Numbered from the stretch's first letter, positions 26,713-39,124 are shown. The stretch is 64,000 nucleotides of DNA from Elephas maximus indicus (GCF_024166365.1 NC_064823.1:4210924-4274923); one strand, 5' to 3'. Program-made: numbers and translations. The notes: generated by a model from the letters alone, not told the origin.

Positions 26713-28178
26713 TTCTCAAAAGAACTTCAGATAGTTTATAATATTATGCAAATAAAGTTAACACTAAACAGGTGGGAGAAAATCAGGCAAAGAAAAAAAG
26801 GATGGCAAGAAGAAAAATATATAAAATACATGCTATAAAATTTTACACAACTAAAATTTAGCTACAATATTTGGTTTCGAATGTCTTCACAGCCAAAGCA
26901 AAATAATAATAATAATTGGTCAGTTATGAGAGTCATCCAGTCAAGTTGACCAGCGGCCTAGAAGCAGCAAAGCTTTTCCTAGTATTCTGTCAAAAGGAAT
27001 GGCTGTGTCTGCACGTCTAATTTTAAATGAATCTTCTTAGAAGTGAGCTTTCCACAAAAACTTGGGCAGGTATTCCGTTTTGTCACTCAAAGGCATACAT
27101 TTATACAAACCACAGTAGGACTGACATCCTCAAGAAATAAGGAGTCTTCTCCCACAAACTCAAATCTGCCTGGAAGAGGAACTAGGGGGAAAAAAATTTC
27201 TTGCCATTTTGTCAGGCCCTCACCTATTCTGGGCATAATTTCCTATTAACACTATTAGTTCCACCCTTTCAGATTGGAGGATTATTCTGTTTGGCTAAAA
27301 ACAATTACAGGTGGGGTGTTACGACATCCACGAATATTTTAAGATACTAAGTAGTGTCCTTCCCTTCCTTACCTTGCTGTGAACCTTAAGCATTATTATT
27401 CAGTAGCTTACATATATATATATCTTGTTACCATTTACAGATATTGTTAACACCTTAAAATATATGTGGTCAACAAGGGCAGGTATAACGATATGCTCTG
27501 CAGATGAGAAAACTGCAGCCCTAGAGATGCAGTGGCTTGTTCAAGATCACACCAGTCCCGTCTAAGTCTTTTCTCTGACAAAGCTGTGCCCTTCTGCATA
27601 ATGTGGGTTGGGTTTTTTTCTTCTTATTTTATAAGCCCAATCCTTTCCAGACCTTTGCCATTCTGGTTTCCACCCACTCTGGATAAAAAGCCTGCTTCTG
27701 CAATATTTTTACACAACCCATTAAAAAAAAACGTCCGTCGGAGTTCCTTCTGCAAGCACAGTCCTGCTTGGGATGCCTTTCCTTTTCTAAAACTGAAACC
27801 AACTATGATTATGAGCATGTGTTTTTCTCTCTAGACTTAAAAGAAAAAAATCTTGGAAATCCTTTTTCAAGTCCAAGACACACTAATTCTATGCAGCATT
27901 CCCTTCATTATTATCAAATCTTGCATGTCTTAAAAAATGGTTCAGATGGGGAGTATTTGCATCAGTTTCATCTTTTAGTTTGAAACAGTAGTAGAGTAGC
28001 TGCTCTCCTTATCGCTTCTTTAAAAAGCCACCTTCAAAGTACCCACGGTATCAGATGTATTACTTTTGGCAAAACTGAAATTTTCCTGTATTAGGATAAT
28101 TAAAATTTTTTCATCCAGCCACTCTTGATTCTATTCCAATATTGTATTTGCCATTTGTCATATTTGATGTGATGTCAT

Positions 28179-28209
28179 ATTTATAAGTGATAACTCATCA
28201 CTTATAAAT
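28179..28209. repeat. Perfect 13 bp inverted repeat (hairpin), 5 nt loop
   Basis: The arm atttataagtgat (28179-28191) and its exact reverse complement atcacttataaat (28197-28209) are separated by aactc. Confidence 0.95.
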
Positions 28210-28971
28210 GAGCAAATCTCTTCCCACATCACTTTTTTTCCCGTTTGTGCTCAAGACCAAGGGAACGTGGTGGAGAAGAGGCAAACACATTGGAATCAAG
28301 GCTGACCTGGGTTTGAATTCTGATTATGTTACTATTAGCTGTCACTTTGGTCAAATTGCTTGATTTTTTGAGCCCCAACCTATAAATTGAGTAGCTTTAA
28401 CATCACATGTAAAGCTCTCAAAGATAAGGAACTCAAATGTTAGTTTCTCCCCATGTGTACACCATAATGCTTTGTTTACATAAGTTAGGCAGTCATTCCC
28501 ATCACCATGTAGAATGGAGTCTACTGAAAGCTGGCATAAAGGAAGAACAAATCCATGGCCACTGTCACCCCCTCTTCAAATCTGCAGAACTCTTAAAACG
28601 ACAATCAAAATACGGGATATGAAAGGAAAGGCCGAACCAAAAGTTACACAGGGAAGGAATACGAGAAATTCATGCGTGGAACATACTTAACAATCCTGAA
28701 CTGCTTGGCCCTGAGTAGCAGAGATGTGTTATCTACCCTCATGCCTTCAGGTTCCTCTGATAGTTCAAAAGGCGAAGCTGTCTATAAAGAAGGACCTAAG
28801 GTAAAGCACAAATAAGAAGTGAGACCTAACAAGATTTACATACTACTAGCTAAAAAATGCTTATTCTTCACACAAAGTGTTCACACAATTACATTTCAAA
28901 CAAAGATAAATGCAAGAGCATCGTTGAAATAAGTGGTCTCTTGCTATGAAACGACAGCATATGACAGGACA

Positions 28972-29052
28972 GGAAACCCCGGTGGAGACAGTTCTACTCT
29001 GACCTACAGGGTCGCTATGAGTGGGCACTGACTCCATAGCAACGGGGTTTTT
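28972..29052 (+). repeat. AfroSINE copy with internal deletion
   Basis: The head 'aggaaaccccggtgga' is joined directly to 'gacagttctactctgaccta', so the middle third is missing. It ends 'ccatagcaacggggtttttc'. Confidence 0.85.
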
Positions 29053-29073
29053 CCCCCCCCTATGATAACTCTG

Positions 29074-29386
29074 GGGCATGTGGCAGTTCAGCGGTAGAAT
29101 TCTTGCCTTTCATGAGGGAAATCTGGGTTCGGTTCCCAGCCAGTGCACCTCAAGCGCAGCCACCGCCCATCTCGTCAGTGGAGATTTGCATGCTGCCATG
29201 TGGGTTATGACGTTGAATAGGTTTCAGCAGAGCTTTCAGACTAAGACGGTCTAGGAAGAAAGGCCTGAAGATCTACTTGAAAAGTCAGCCATTGAAAACC
29301 CTATGGATCACAATAGCCCAACCCCATTGTTGTGCGTGGGGTCCTCATGATTTCAGAGCCAACTCGATGGCAGCTTCCACAACAAC
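29074..29386 (+). repeat. tRNA-Gly-headed SINE with RTE-like tail
   Basis: The first ~75 bp resemble tRNA-Gly (gtggcagttcagcggtagaa, A box; gggttcggttcccagcc, B box). The body ends 'gccaactcgatggcagcttc' and 'acaacaac', the tail type used by RTE LINEs. Flanks atgataactctg (29062-29073) and atagtaactctg (29387-29398) form a 10/12 duplication. Confidence 0.88.
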
Positions 29387-30122
29387 ATAGTAACTCTGAA
29401 GGATAACTCACAGAGTTCCACTGGGAATTTTTTTTCTTAATGCTAAGACAATTTACAATCACATCTCAATCACGTTATCTCCAGAAGTCTTTGATTTACT
29501 CAATGGCATTCCCAACCACCCCGACCCCACCTTCAACTCATACCCCATTCATATACGGTGGACAACATACAAAATTCAAACATAATTTTGGCTTTCAGTT
29601 CTCACCTGGATTTACTTGCTTAAGGCTCTCATGATAATATCAGGCTGGTGGACTTTGGGGGTAGGCACACAATATTTAACGCCTGCCTAATTAGAATTCT
29701 CATCAGTGTTCTTTTTCTCAGTTGACACATGAGTACTATTAATCGTGCTAAAATTTGAGTCAGTACTGCAGTTGGTATAGATATTCTTCCTCCTTGCCAT
29801 TCCTTCCACGTAGCCCCCAAATTTTGTGTATGCAATATACTCACGACTTCATTTGTTTTCAAAACTAGTTCCAATGCAGAATGTTTGAGTGAGCCCATTT
29901 TAGAGAACTCCAGCTTTGACGCTGAGAGATCCCTATAACCACAGGATTGATGCCTTCGATGTGCTGCTGTAGACCCACCTTCGCCCACTTTTAAAATGAA
30001 GGGTCTGTATAAATGGGTAGTGTAGGCCACCACATAATAGTATCAAAAGACCAAGTCTATACCCAGATTCTTTGGGGGGCTAAAAAGACAAAAATACTAC
30101 AAGCACTAGCTTTAAAAGATCA

Positions 30123-30128
30123 TTTATT
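30123..30128 (-). terminator. NOCT: NOCT distal poly(A) signal candidate
   Basis: AATAAA on the minus strand (tttatt on plus). A second copy lies at 30802-30807. The choice between them is not shown by sequence. Confidence 0.45.
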
Positions 30129-30471
30129 AATCTTTGATATTTACAACTCACAAATTAAAATATTTATGAATTACGAATAAGTTACTTTGTTGGGGATTTT
30201 TTGGGAAAGGGATTTCACCTGTTATCTTTTTACCGCTTTCTTTTCTGATACAAGAGAATTCCAGGTTATCTTTCCGCCTAACTCTCTCCTTTCTTGCTGT
30301 CTAAACCACAGTCATCTAGCTGTCTGGGGAAATTTCAATGACACCCCTACTAACAGGCTTTCTAGTTTCCCATCTGTGAAAAGAAGGTCCCACTGACATT
30401 CTTAGCTATTGCCACATAACAGCCCCTAAATCATCTACTGTGAAAAGCAGATTGCAGTACAAATGACGACT

Positions 30472-30478
30472 TGGAGTG
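30472..30478 (-). promoter_or_regulatory. miR-122 seed match 2 in NOCT 3'UTR
   Basis: A second minus-strand CACTCCA about 750 nt past the stop. It would be lost if the proximal poly(A) signal at 30802-30807 is used. Confidence 0.4.
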
Positions 30479-31025
30479 ACCTCAAATGTATACCAGTAGC
30501 ATTCTAATGGAAAAGTATAAATGCCTAATGTGATTAAATAATGAAGACAGACTGACCATGGAATCTCTTCAAGAAACACAACAATGGGGCACATGGAGCT
30601 ATAGCAAGGATTATGTATGAACAACCTATCTGGGAGACTTGATTTCTTCCACTTGAATAACAAACACACAAAACCCCTCGAGGAAACAGTTCCCTTGTGC
30701 ACAACTATTTTGTTAGACCCCAAATGCAAACATTTTAAAGCTTTAAGATAGTCACTATAACTTGTGTTTTGTACAGTTACAAAATGCTCATACTGCCATA
30801 ATTTATTAATTTTACATGAAGATATTTAAAAAATAAATATTACCATGCATAACTTTTGATGATATTTAAAAACCCACAAATAAATACCTTGAAATGCTGT
30901 CTAGATAAACTGCTCCTGCATACCTATTGTTAATTGTGGGAGACTCAAGCAAGTCTGAGATTTTATAATGCCCTTAAATTATCAAAACGTTAATACTAAG
31001 GGAAAGAAAACAATACAAGCCAAAC

Positions 31026-31032
31026 TGGAGTG
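31026..31032 (-). promoter_or_regulatory. miR-122 seed match 1 in NOCT 3'UTR
   Basis: Minus-strand CACTCCA pairs with miR-122 nucleotides 2-7 plus A opposite position 1 (7mer-A1). It lies 195 nt past the stop. Mouse Noct is known to be a miR-122 target in liver; use in this species is inferred. Confidence 0.5.
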
Positions 31033-31226
31033 CAAACACCTTTTTTGCTGTAGGTTTTAATTGAAAAAAGTTAGTGAACTAATGGGATTCCTTCCCAAGG
31101 GCATGCTGGAAACATGAAGAGAGAGAGAAGCCAAGAAGCCTTCCTCAGGCAACTTCTTGTCCTATTTCAGTTTCCTGAAACATCCCTGGTTAAGACTCTT
31201 GTGATTAAAAAGACACAGACAAGTAT

Positions 31227-32062
31227 TTATAAAAGTCCTTCAGGGTCCTCATTAAAGCTGAAGTCACACACTAGAGACAGGTGGTCTGAAGGGTAATTGA
31301 AGGACGGTAGTCGGTTGGGTCCAATCTGTTCTTCAGTGAGCAAATCGAGAGCTGACCTCACACTCAGAGCTCGTTTAGAATACCAGATATAATCCAGGGT
31401 GTGCCGGCACTCCCCCGAGGTCCGGATCTTCCAGGTAGTATAGGGAGGCTCTGACTGCCCATCGGCACTCAGCAGCTTGTAGGCGCTGTTCAGGTTGAGG
31501 CTGGAAGAAGCAAAGTGTTTGTAGACCTCCTCTGTGGGTTCTGCATTGAAGTCCCCACAAACAATAAGGGGAATCTTGGCTCCTTGAGTGATGTTCTGCA
31601 GGTTCTGGAGAAGGTCACAGCCTTGGGCAGATCGAAACCGCTCCCAGCCAGTGCGTGCTTTTAGGTGGGTGACAGCGATGCAGAACTGTCGACCTGACTC
31701 CTTGCACTCTAGGGTCTGTGCAATGGCCACCTGATTGGTTTTCAGCGTCATGGCTGTCAGCCTAATATTGGCACTGTTGACTAGCTTGAACCGGTTTTGG
31801 AGAAAAAACAAGGCACAGCCATCTGGCCCATTGTTGTGTTCTACATCTAGACAGGGCGACCAGGGCTTGGGGAAAAAAGTGCCCTGATAGCCCAGTCTAC
31901 TGAGGAGTGGTTGGAAGGTGTCAAAATAGTGGTCCACCTCTTGGAGGCACAGTATATCAGGCTGGTAGGCTAGGATTTCTTCTAAGATGAGACATTTCCT
32001 TTCTTCCCACTTGAGTGCTTCAACAGGGCACTGTACAAAGTTGTCTTTGCCTTCTCCTAGAG
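31227..32062 (-). CDS. NOCT: NOCT terminal coding exon (catalytic domain)
   Basis: Acceptor ttcag (minus strand) ends at 32063 and the stop TAA is at 31229-31227. It encodes most of the EEP domain, from LGEGKDNFVQCPVEALKWEE to FNEDPEGLL. A split Ala codon joins it to exon 2. The C-terminus (EDPEGLL) differs slightly from my recall of human (EESDGLS). Confidence 0.97.
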
Positions 32063-33543
32063 CTGAAATAAAAAAGCCAGTCAGTTGTCAGCTACTACAG
32101 AAGAAAAACTTCAAAGTACCCGGGAGTCTCCTTAGGTTTGACACTATTCAACACGTTCACAAGGCTTCCTCTCCTTCAGATGCTTTCAGTGGCTCTTTGT
32201 CTAAACTGCATCAGCCCACTCGAACTAAAGCGCCTCTTACCATCTGGATGATGCAAGACATTGATTTTCTTTTGTAATAAAACTATTTCATTTAACTATA
32301 TTCCAGACATAAGATCTTTGGTTTTTGCCTTAATTGAAGAAGCAGTGTTCTTTGCAGTCCCAGGGGCGTAAACTATGTCAAGTGAGGCAAATATGTTTAA
32401 CTCTATATGATTTTAACACTGACTATAATAATAAAAAAAATAGAGCCATTCAAATACAGGGTGAAAATGGACACCACTCAGGATGAATGGAATCTACTTT
32501 AAATAGAAAGCTTCTCTTACTTATACATTAACAGCTAGACGAATAAAAGAATCATATTGGCAAGTCTAGCAAAATTTAAACTGCTACACGAAAGGCAATG
32601 CTACAGAGTTGACTGACACATCTGGTTTTTAATCCAGCAGGCTCAGAAATGGAATCCTTTTAACCGTAATAAATATCTTAATGAATAGAGAACTGAAAAC
32701 ATCTCTTTAGCTATTTTGTAAAGGAAGGCAGAAAGTTTTCACACATTCTCCTACTTTACAGAACACTGGCCTCAAGCTATACAGGTGTATGTGGATAAGA
32801 ATCTGGTTGCTCGCGAGTTCTCAGACTCACCACCACCCAACCACAGACCCCACTCCCTGCAGAAAGTTCTACGTGTTGCCAGTTCAGTAGACTCGGTTTC
32901 TCCCCTGCAAGAATGCTATGTCAGTGCTACGGACTGAAAGCTGGGGTCAACAGAAAGTTTGAGGCTGTTCCATTTAACTGACTGATTAAATTTGAGGTTG
33001 TTTAAATTTCTATCTGTTGGGAAGTAACATAACAGACCTTCATGGTACTTAAGACTGCCCACAAACATGGAAGGTAATGAATAAATCTTGAGTTTCCAGT
33101 TTTATTGATGAAAACCAGATGACTGGCTTTCCTAACCACCACCACCACCCCCCTCCCCGAGAGTTTCTCATGCTCCCCTCATCACCCCATCCTCCTACAC
33201 CTCCATCTGCCCACACTTCTTCCCTCCACCTAAGACATCAGTGCACTGCTCAGGCACAAAGCATGAGGCATACCTTGGGCGAGGATATTCCATTGCATGA
33301 CCCTAATAGGTGGGTGGCTACTGGGGCAATCTGTCCTCAGATCCACAAAGTCCCTCTGGAACCGGGGAGGTCGAGTGTGCAGGACAGCCCTGCATTCCTC
33401 AAGGAGCTCTTTAGGATCAATGGGTTCCAGATGTTCTGAGTCAGGAGGTACCAAATACTCTGGGTGCTGGGAGGCAGCGCTGCTGTTCAGCGTCTTGGCG
33501 AGAACACTATAAAGTCTGCTCGGACCGTTTCCCATGGAACACA
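31227..33543 (-). CDS. NOCT: NOCT (nocturnin), NADP(H) 2'-phosphatase; exons 2 and 3
   Basis: Two exons of nocturnin on the minus strand (33543-33274, then 32062-31227). The protein belongs to the exonuclease/endonuclease/phosphatase (EEP) superfamily, was first described as a circadian deadenylase, and is now known to remove the 2'-phosphate from NADPH and NADP+. Visible EEP elements are the metal-binding Glu in CLQEVDHY (31938-31940), GDFNAEP (near 31541-31560) and the catalytic His in PSDHLSLV (31281-31289). The sequence reads close to human NOCT throughout, with no stop or frameshift. Exon 1, which encodes the mitochondrial targeting N-terminus, is not in the window. The gene is convergent with ELF2. 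Confidence 0.97.
32063..33273 (-). other. NOCT: NOCT intron 2
   Basis: 1211 bp intron, GT at 33273-33272 and AG at 32064-32063 on the minus strand. No recognised repeats. A short CACC-rich stretch lies near 33138-33160. Confidence 0.92.
33274..33543 (-). CDS. NOCT: NOCT middle coding exon
   Basis: Acceptor ctgtag (minus) ends at 33544 and donor gtatgc starts at 33273. The exon is 270 bp, phase 1 to phase 1. It begins VCSMGNGPSRLY and contains the Leu-rich ALAKTLNSS-like helix (VLAKTLNSSAASQHPEYLVP) and the start of the EEP domain (IRVMQWNILAQ). An internal ATG at 33535-33533 is the likely start of the shorter cytosolic form. Confidence 0.96.
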
Positions 33544-36094
33544 CTACAGGAAAGGAAAGCACAGTTACACACTCAGCTCCTTTTCCTGCCCGCCCTTCCA
33601 CTCTCACCTAGCTCAACTGTACGATAAAGCATTTGGTGTCCGTAGAAGCCAGGAGCTCAATTTGGGGCAATGTCGCCACGTTCACGTACAAAGCCAGGTC
33701 TACAGAGATGGATTAAAGGAGTCTGCAGATTCGACTTCCTACTAGGGCAGGCAATTTAAATACTACTATTAAAACTGTCTCTGATGAATTAAGATAACTA
33801 ACTCTTTGAGAAATACTTTGATCTTTATGTCCTCTTCTAGGGTTTGTCTTTATATTTTGTAGAACTAGTCTTACAAAAGCATGACTAAACAGAATATGCC
33901 CTCCTTTTCTACGTATCTCAGTAAGAACGTGAACAGTTCATAACGAGCCAGATGTTACGAAGCCCATGTGAATCCTGCCGCCAAGGCCAAGTTTCAGCAG
34001 GCGGCTGCTCTGGCCACACCATCCACAGGGACCCTTCTGTTAGGAAAAGTAACGGCTGGAGTGGATCCACACTCCATTTCCCTTAGATCGTAACTGTAAA
34101 TCAGGGCTCTGACTTTCTGTAGAACTCTGAACAATGAGCAATACAGTCTATAATCTAAGATCAACTGATACATTCTTTTAAAAACCCAGAATGGGAAGAG
34201 GGCACAACACAGTTGATTTTGCTTGCCTACCAAGTTTGCACTCAGGACACCAAATTCTCATGAGTAGCCTGTGTATCCTGGGCTCCTGGAAAAAGGAGCG
34301 AGGAAAGGTGCAAGAAGCACCAGTCACATTGTCTTCAAGAGCATTTTTATCCCAGCAGACTATAATTCATTTAGGAGAATAGAGCACAATCTTCAACTAA
34401 GTAGCGTGAGGGGAGGTGTACCTGTCAGTTCACTTGTAAGCAGCTGACTGCTCTTTTAGAGGTCAACTGTGCTTTCTCGTCATTACCATATAAATTAGGG
34501 GCAAGTTTTACTTGGAGCAACCTCTAACTCTGGCAAGATCTGCATATGATGAATCCTGGTACCAAGCAATTTGGATTTCCCTACCATGTCATATCCTTGC
34601 CATCTCTTGAAAGACACAAGGTTTCCTTTATAAAATAAGATGACAGGCTGACTGACTGTATCGGAAACTGGCAGGCAATCAAATTCACTGTGCAGGTCAC
34701 AAAAGCAAATTCACCAGCAAAAGTCCTTGAACATCAAGATCAACAAACATGTAAGTGTGCTCTGTATTGTGCCTTTTCCTCAATTCAGTATAGTTTTTTT
34801 TTTTTTTTTTAACTTTTTCAGTAAGGAAACTAGCCTAAGACAATGTAACACATACCAATTTTCCCAACATACATTTAAATGTACATGTATAAGTTCACAC
34901 ACAAACAGAAACACACATGCTTCCAAACGGTTTGACTTCAATGTATTTAATTCAGTCTAACTGATCTGCCTGCCTATCTGACTACACGGGTCCAGAGAAA
35001 GAAATTTTATTCTTGGCTGACAATACAACTTTGATGTCTTTCTTCTTACACTTCTAGTTTAAAAAAAAAAAAAAAAGCCATTAAATGTCCTAGTGGTTCT
35101 CAAAGTGTGGCTGCAAGATCAGGTGCAGCAGCCTCACCTGGAATTGTGACCCCCCACCAAACCGTGTGCCAAGGTGTCCCACCCAGGACACCACAGAAAA
35201 CTCACAAGCGCACTGTGGAATTATTTTAGATTTGAAATAAACTGATATTTGGCCTCCATCAGGCTCCAGGTGAACTACTAGCTCGATGTAGTTCAGTTCC
35301 AATAGAATCACTCTACATTCCTTTTGATGGCAACATATCTTTCCCAAGCTGGGCCTTGGGATTCTTATTGTGATAAAAAGTAAGTACCATATGAAAATTA
35401 AAGGGAAAAAGATGGGGGTATAGTACTTCCAAGGTTTGAGGAGTTATCTGATGTCATAAGAACCATCCTGAATCACACTTCCTTCTAAAAATTTAGAAAA
35501 ACCAATTTCACATAAAGAGGATAAGGAACAGAATAACAGTCGTTCAGATAATGAAAACATGACAGAAGGACATGCCCATAAAACAAATCAAAACTGTACC
35601 CTATGACAAGAAAGAATAGCATCAATCAGAATTAGAAAACTTAGAAATGAGGCAACAGGAAAAAAATTAGCAACAAAAATAAAAAAGAAATGATAAATGA
35701 TTTAAGAGAAAGGGGCAAATATTAAAGATCCAACATACGGATAATAGTTTTTATAGCTGAAAATAAATGCAAAGGTGCAAAACAAGAACTAAAAACTATA
35801 AATCAAGAAAATTTCCCTAAAAAAAAAAAAAACCTTGAAACTATATATTGAAAAAACACATTGCATACCTAACGATATCAACCAAAAAATGACCAACACC
35901 AACCGGACTGTACAAAAAAATATACATATCCTTTGGGCATCTAGGCAAGAACAACAAGTGGCTTGCAGGAAAAATAAAATTAGATTATCAGATTTCAACT
36001 ACAGCGCTTCATGCCAGAAGAAAATGAAGTAACGTATTTAAAACACACAAGGAAAGAAAATGTGAGCTAAGGGTTTTATCAATATACAAGAACC

Positions 36095-36285
36095 CCTGGA
36101 ATACTGCCTCATGGACAGGCCTGGTCTTGTACAGGGTCCTTGAGCTAAGAATGGTTTTTACATTTTTAAAGGGCTGTTAAATATACAAACACACAGAATA
36201 AGCCCACTTCCGGCACACAAAGCCTAAAATATTTACTATCCTGGCCTCTTCAGAAAAGTTTTGCTACCTCTGGAACTAGAGAACA
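36095..36285. repeat. Old DNA-transposon-like repeat
   Basis: 'ttgagctaagaatggttttt', 'acatttttaaagggctgtta' and 'cacaaagcctaaaatattta'. The same family recurs at about 61545-61640 ('ctgtgaactgagaatggctt'). Family not named. Confidence 0.6.
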
Positions 36286-36784
36286 AGCTTCAAACCAAAA
36301 TAACCAGGGACACTGGTTTAAGAACTGGTGGTGAGCATTAAACATATAGCTACTTAGAGAAAATCAAGTTTAAATAAGGTTAAAAGGGAAAGTATAATAT
36401 GTAATAGCTATATGATCCAAAAATGAACATATGAATAATTATGAGATATTCCAATTCTATCATTCCTTTAAAGAAAAGAGGGTTCAGTAAAAACCCTATA
36501 GTTCTTAATTGGAAGTATCAGTATGAGCTTATGAAGTATTCTATGTCCACAGAAAAGGCCTAAAAACGATGACCAAATAGCAATGAGCATCGCTGGTGCC
36601 CACAGGGAGTTCAAATGCAGAGTTGGAAGGCAATTTCCACTAAAGGAAATGAGGGCTTCTTGCAGAAATGGCTGATTCTAGGTCTGGGTAAGGAAGTATA
36701 TGACTCTGAAATATTCTGTCATTGCAGATAGCAGGGAAGCTAGGAAAGACTACAAGACTCATGTCAAAAGAACTCTGGACACAA

Positions 36785-37200
36785 CAGCCAAGAGGCAGGA
36801 ACAACACAAGTGACCATCAACACATGCATGGATAAACAAAATGTGGTATATACACAACACAATTGAATATTACTCAGCCATAAAGAACAATGAAGTCCTA
36901 ATACACGCTACAACAAGGATGAACCCTGAGAACATTGTGCTGCGTGAAATAAGTCACAAGAGGACACATATTGTATGATCCCACCTACATGAAACATCTA
37001 GAACAGGCAAGTGTATAGAGAACAAATTTTATTAGTGGTGACCCGAGGGAGGAGGAAAAAGGGAGTTATCGGTCGGGGGGCAGTGAGTTTTCTATGGACA
37101 GCAACGGAAAATTTTGGAAGTGGATAGTGGTGCACAATGCCATGAATATAATTAATGTCACAGAATTGTACATAATATATATATATATTTACCACATTTT
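36785..37200 (+). repeat. Old L1 3' end
   Basis: 'gtggtatatacacaacacaa', 'atattactcagccataaaga' and 'tgtatgatcccacctacatg' are hallmark L1 ORF2-end and 3'UTR words. It ends in a TA run near 37181. Confidence 0.85.
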
Positions 37201-37337
37201 AATAAAAAGATCAAATAGTCACCTTCCAAAGATAGCAGGGAACCAACATATTATTTTGAAAATTAGAAAACAAAGAGAAAAAACCAAGACTCTGTCCTGC
37301 CTTTCCTTTATGAACTGTACAACTTGATAGCCAAATA

Positions 37338-37503
37338 ACCAAAACAAACAAACCCGTTGACGTCAAGTCGATTCCAACTCCTAGCAACCCTACAGGACAG
37401 AGTAGAACTACCCCATAGGGTTTCCAAGGAGCACATCTGGTGGATTTGAACTGCTGACCTTTTGGTTAGCAGCTGTAGCTCCTAACCACTACGCTACCAG
37501 TGT
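37338..37503 (-). repeat. AfroSINE copy
   Basis: Reverse orientation, 'acccgttgacgtcaagtcga' to 'ctaaccactacgctaccagt'. Confidence 0.92.
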
Positions 37504-38506
37504 AGTGGTATAAAAATATTGCAGCTAATACATAAAAATGGAACGATAGAATTGGAATAACATCATTTTGCAATTCCCAGTGAACTAATGCATTTAGATA
37601 ATGAACATCAATAGCAGCTAACATCACAAAAGTAGACACAACCAAACATTACATGCTTCCTGATGAAAAAACACAACACTATATAGTCTTGCCAAAGTGA
37701 TAAAAGGTTGATTAAGCATCTGGGTCCAGATGCCAATTTGCATAAAACACCCAGGACAGAGTACTATGTTGAACTGCACCACAGTTACACAGCTGGCAAA
37801 ATCCAGACTGTAGGCCACTCTACAAACCAAGTATCCTAGTTCTTCAAAAGATCAATTGTGAGGAAAAGGATGGAGTTTTCCTTACGTTTTTAACCCATAG
37901 ATTAAAAACTTAAGGTATCATATTTTTAAAAAACGGGCTCAAAACTAAATTATAATGCCTTAGGATGTACAGTTGATTGACAAAACCATACAGAAATGTA
38001 AGGAAGTGATGAAATGATGACTACAGAAGGACAGTGGTTAGTTTTGGAAAGAGGGAAGAAGTTGGGAATGAGATGGTGTCCCCAAGTAGCTGGCAAAGTC
38101 CTTTCCAGACCTTATAAATAATCCACTCAGCTATACATTTGTTTTGTGTAGTTTTCTGTATTTGTATATTATTTTATAATAAAAACACTGAGTGAAATGA
38201 TCAGGAAAAAAGAACTCTTAGAAATCAAATATAAAGATTCAAAGATAAAAACTGGATGTGATTAGACAATAAAGCCTAAAAAGATTATCAGAACATAGAA
38301 CAAAAAGATAAAAAATTGAAGATCAGTCCAAGAGCTTCAAAAACAAACAAAAAAAAAACACAAAGGGAATATTTAAAAAAGAAAGGGGCGGGGGGGGGTG
38401 TTTCCCAGAACCGAAGGATGAATTTTCAGACTGAAAGAGCCCACAATAAATGCAGGCCTACAATAAGGCACTTTACTGAGAAGTTTCTCAACACCAGGAT
38501 AGAGGA

Positions 38507-38567
38507 GGAGCCCTGGTTGCACAATGGTTAAGCGCTCGGCCGCTAACCAAGAGGATGGCAGGAGATT
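38507..38567 (+). repeat. AfroSINE 5' fragment
   Basis: 'ggagccctggttgcacaatg' to 'gctaaccaagaggatggcag'; only the head is present. Confidence 0.75.
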
Positions 38568-39124
38568 CTAAAAGCTTTGAGAAGGGGGAAAAAAGGAAGT
38601 GCCATACAAAGACGAAGAAACATATTGGCTTCCTAAGAAGCCACAAGACAATCGAGCAATAAAATTCTGACAAAGTGATTTTCAATTTCCATCTTTATTC
38701 CTAACTAAACTATCACTCAAGTACAATGGCTGAGTAAGGGCATTTCCAGAGAACAAAATCCAAAAATTTATTCTTGTGTACCCTTTTGTCAGTAAGTTTC
38801 TACAGAATGCACTTCAGCAAAATGGGAGAGTAAGCCAAGGATTAAAAAAAAAGGCGAATATCGATGAGAGGAGAAAGAACTTCAATAGATAACTGGAGAG
38901 AAGGAGGTTAGGAAAACAGGACTCAGGTCAACAGATAATGCCTGCAACTAAGAAAATCAAAAAGTAGCAGTAAAATCCTATTATTTGGAGGCAAACACCA
39001 GGGGAAAGGAATGAGGTGGCTGCCTCTGGGGAGTAAAATTGGGAGATGGGGACAGGGCTGATGTTTTATTTTATTGTATGTATTTCCTTATAATTTGCAT
39101 CAAACCTACTACTAGTACTAATAT

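Larger units (their letters stand above)
21827..30100. other. ELF2-NOCT intergenic region
   Basis: No exon recognised between the two convergent 3' ends. It contains the AfroSINE copies listed, MIR-like pieces (23030-23125, 27470-27570, 28285-28430), a MER5A-like element (25085-25255), and unclassified old repeat-like sequence at about 22440-22990 and 23160-23500. There is a small AAT run at 26901-26917. Nothing recognisable was seen in 23860-25080, 25260-26340 and 26720-27450. Confidence 0.75.
30123..31226 (-). other. NOCT: NOCT 3'UTR
   Basis: Non-coding sequence after the NOCT stop. Candidate AATAAA signals on the minus strand lie at 30128-30123 and 30807-30802. The distal one gives a ~1.1 kb UTR, so its use is inferred. 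Two miR-122 seed matches lie inside. Confidence 0.6.

Noticed and set aside
29074..29150. Possible tRNA-Gly gene
   Set aside because: The A and B boxes are good, but arms are mismatched and the sequence continues into a SINE body with TSDs. It is a SINE head, not a gene.
33994..34233. Small frames near NOCT exon 2 as possible NOCT exon 1
   Set aside because: No match to the expected targeting peptide, no GC-rich promoter context and no donor in the right phase.
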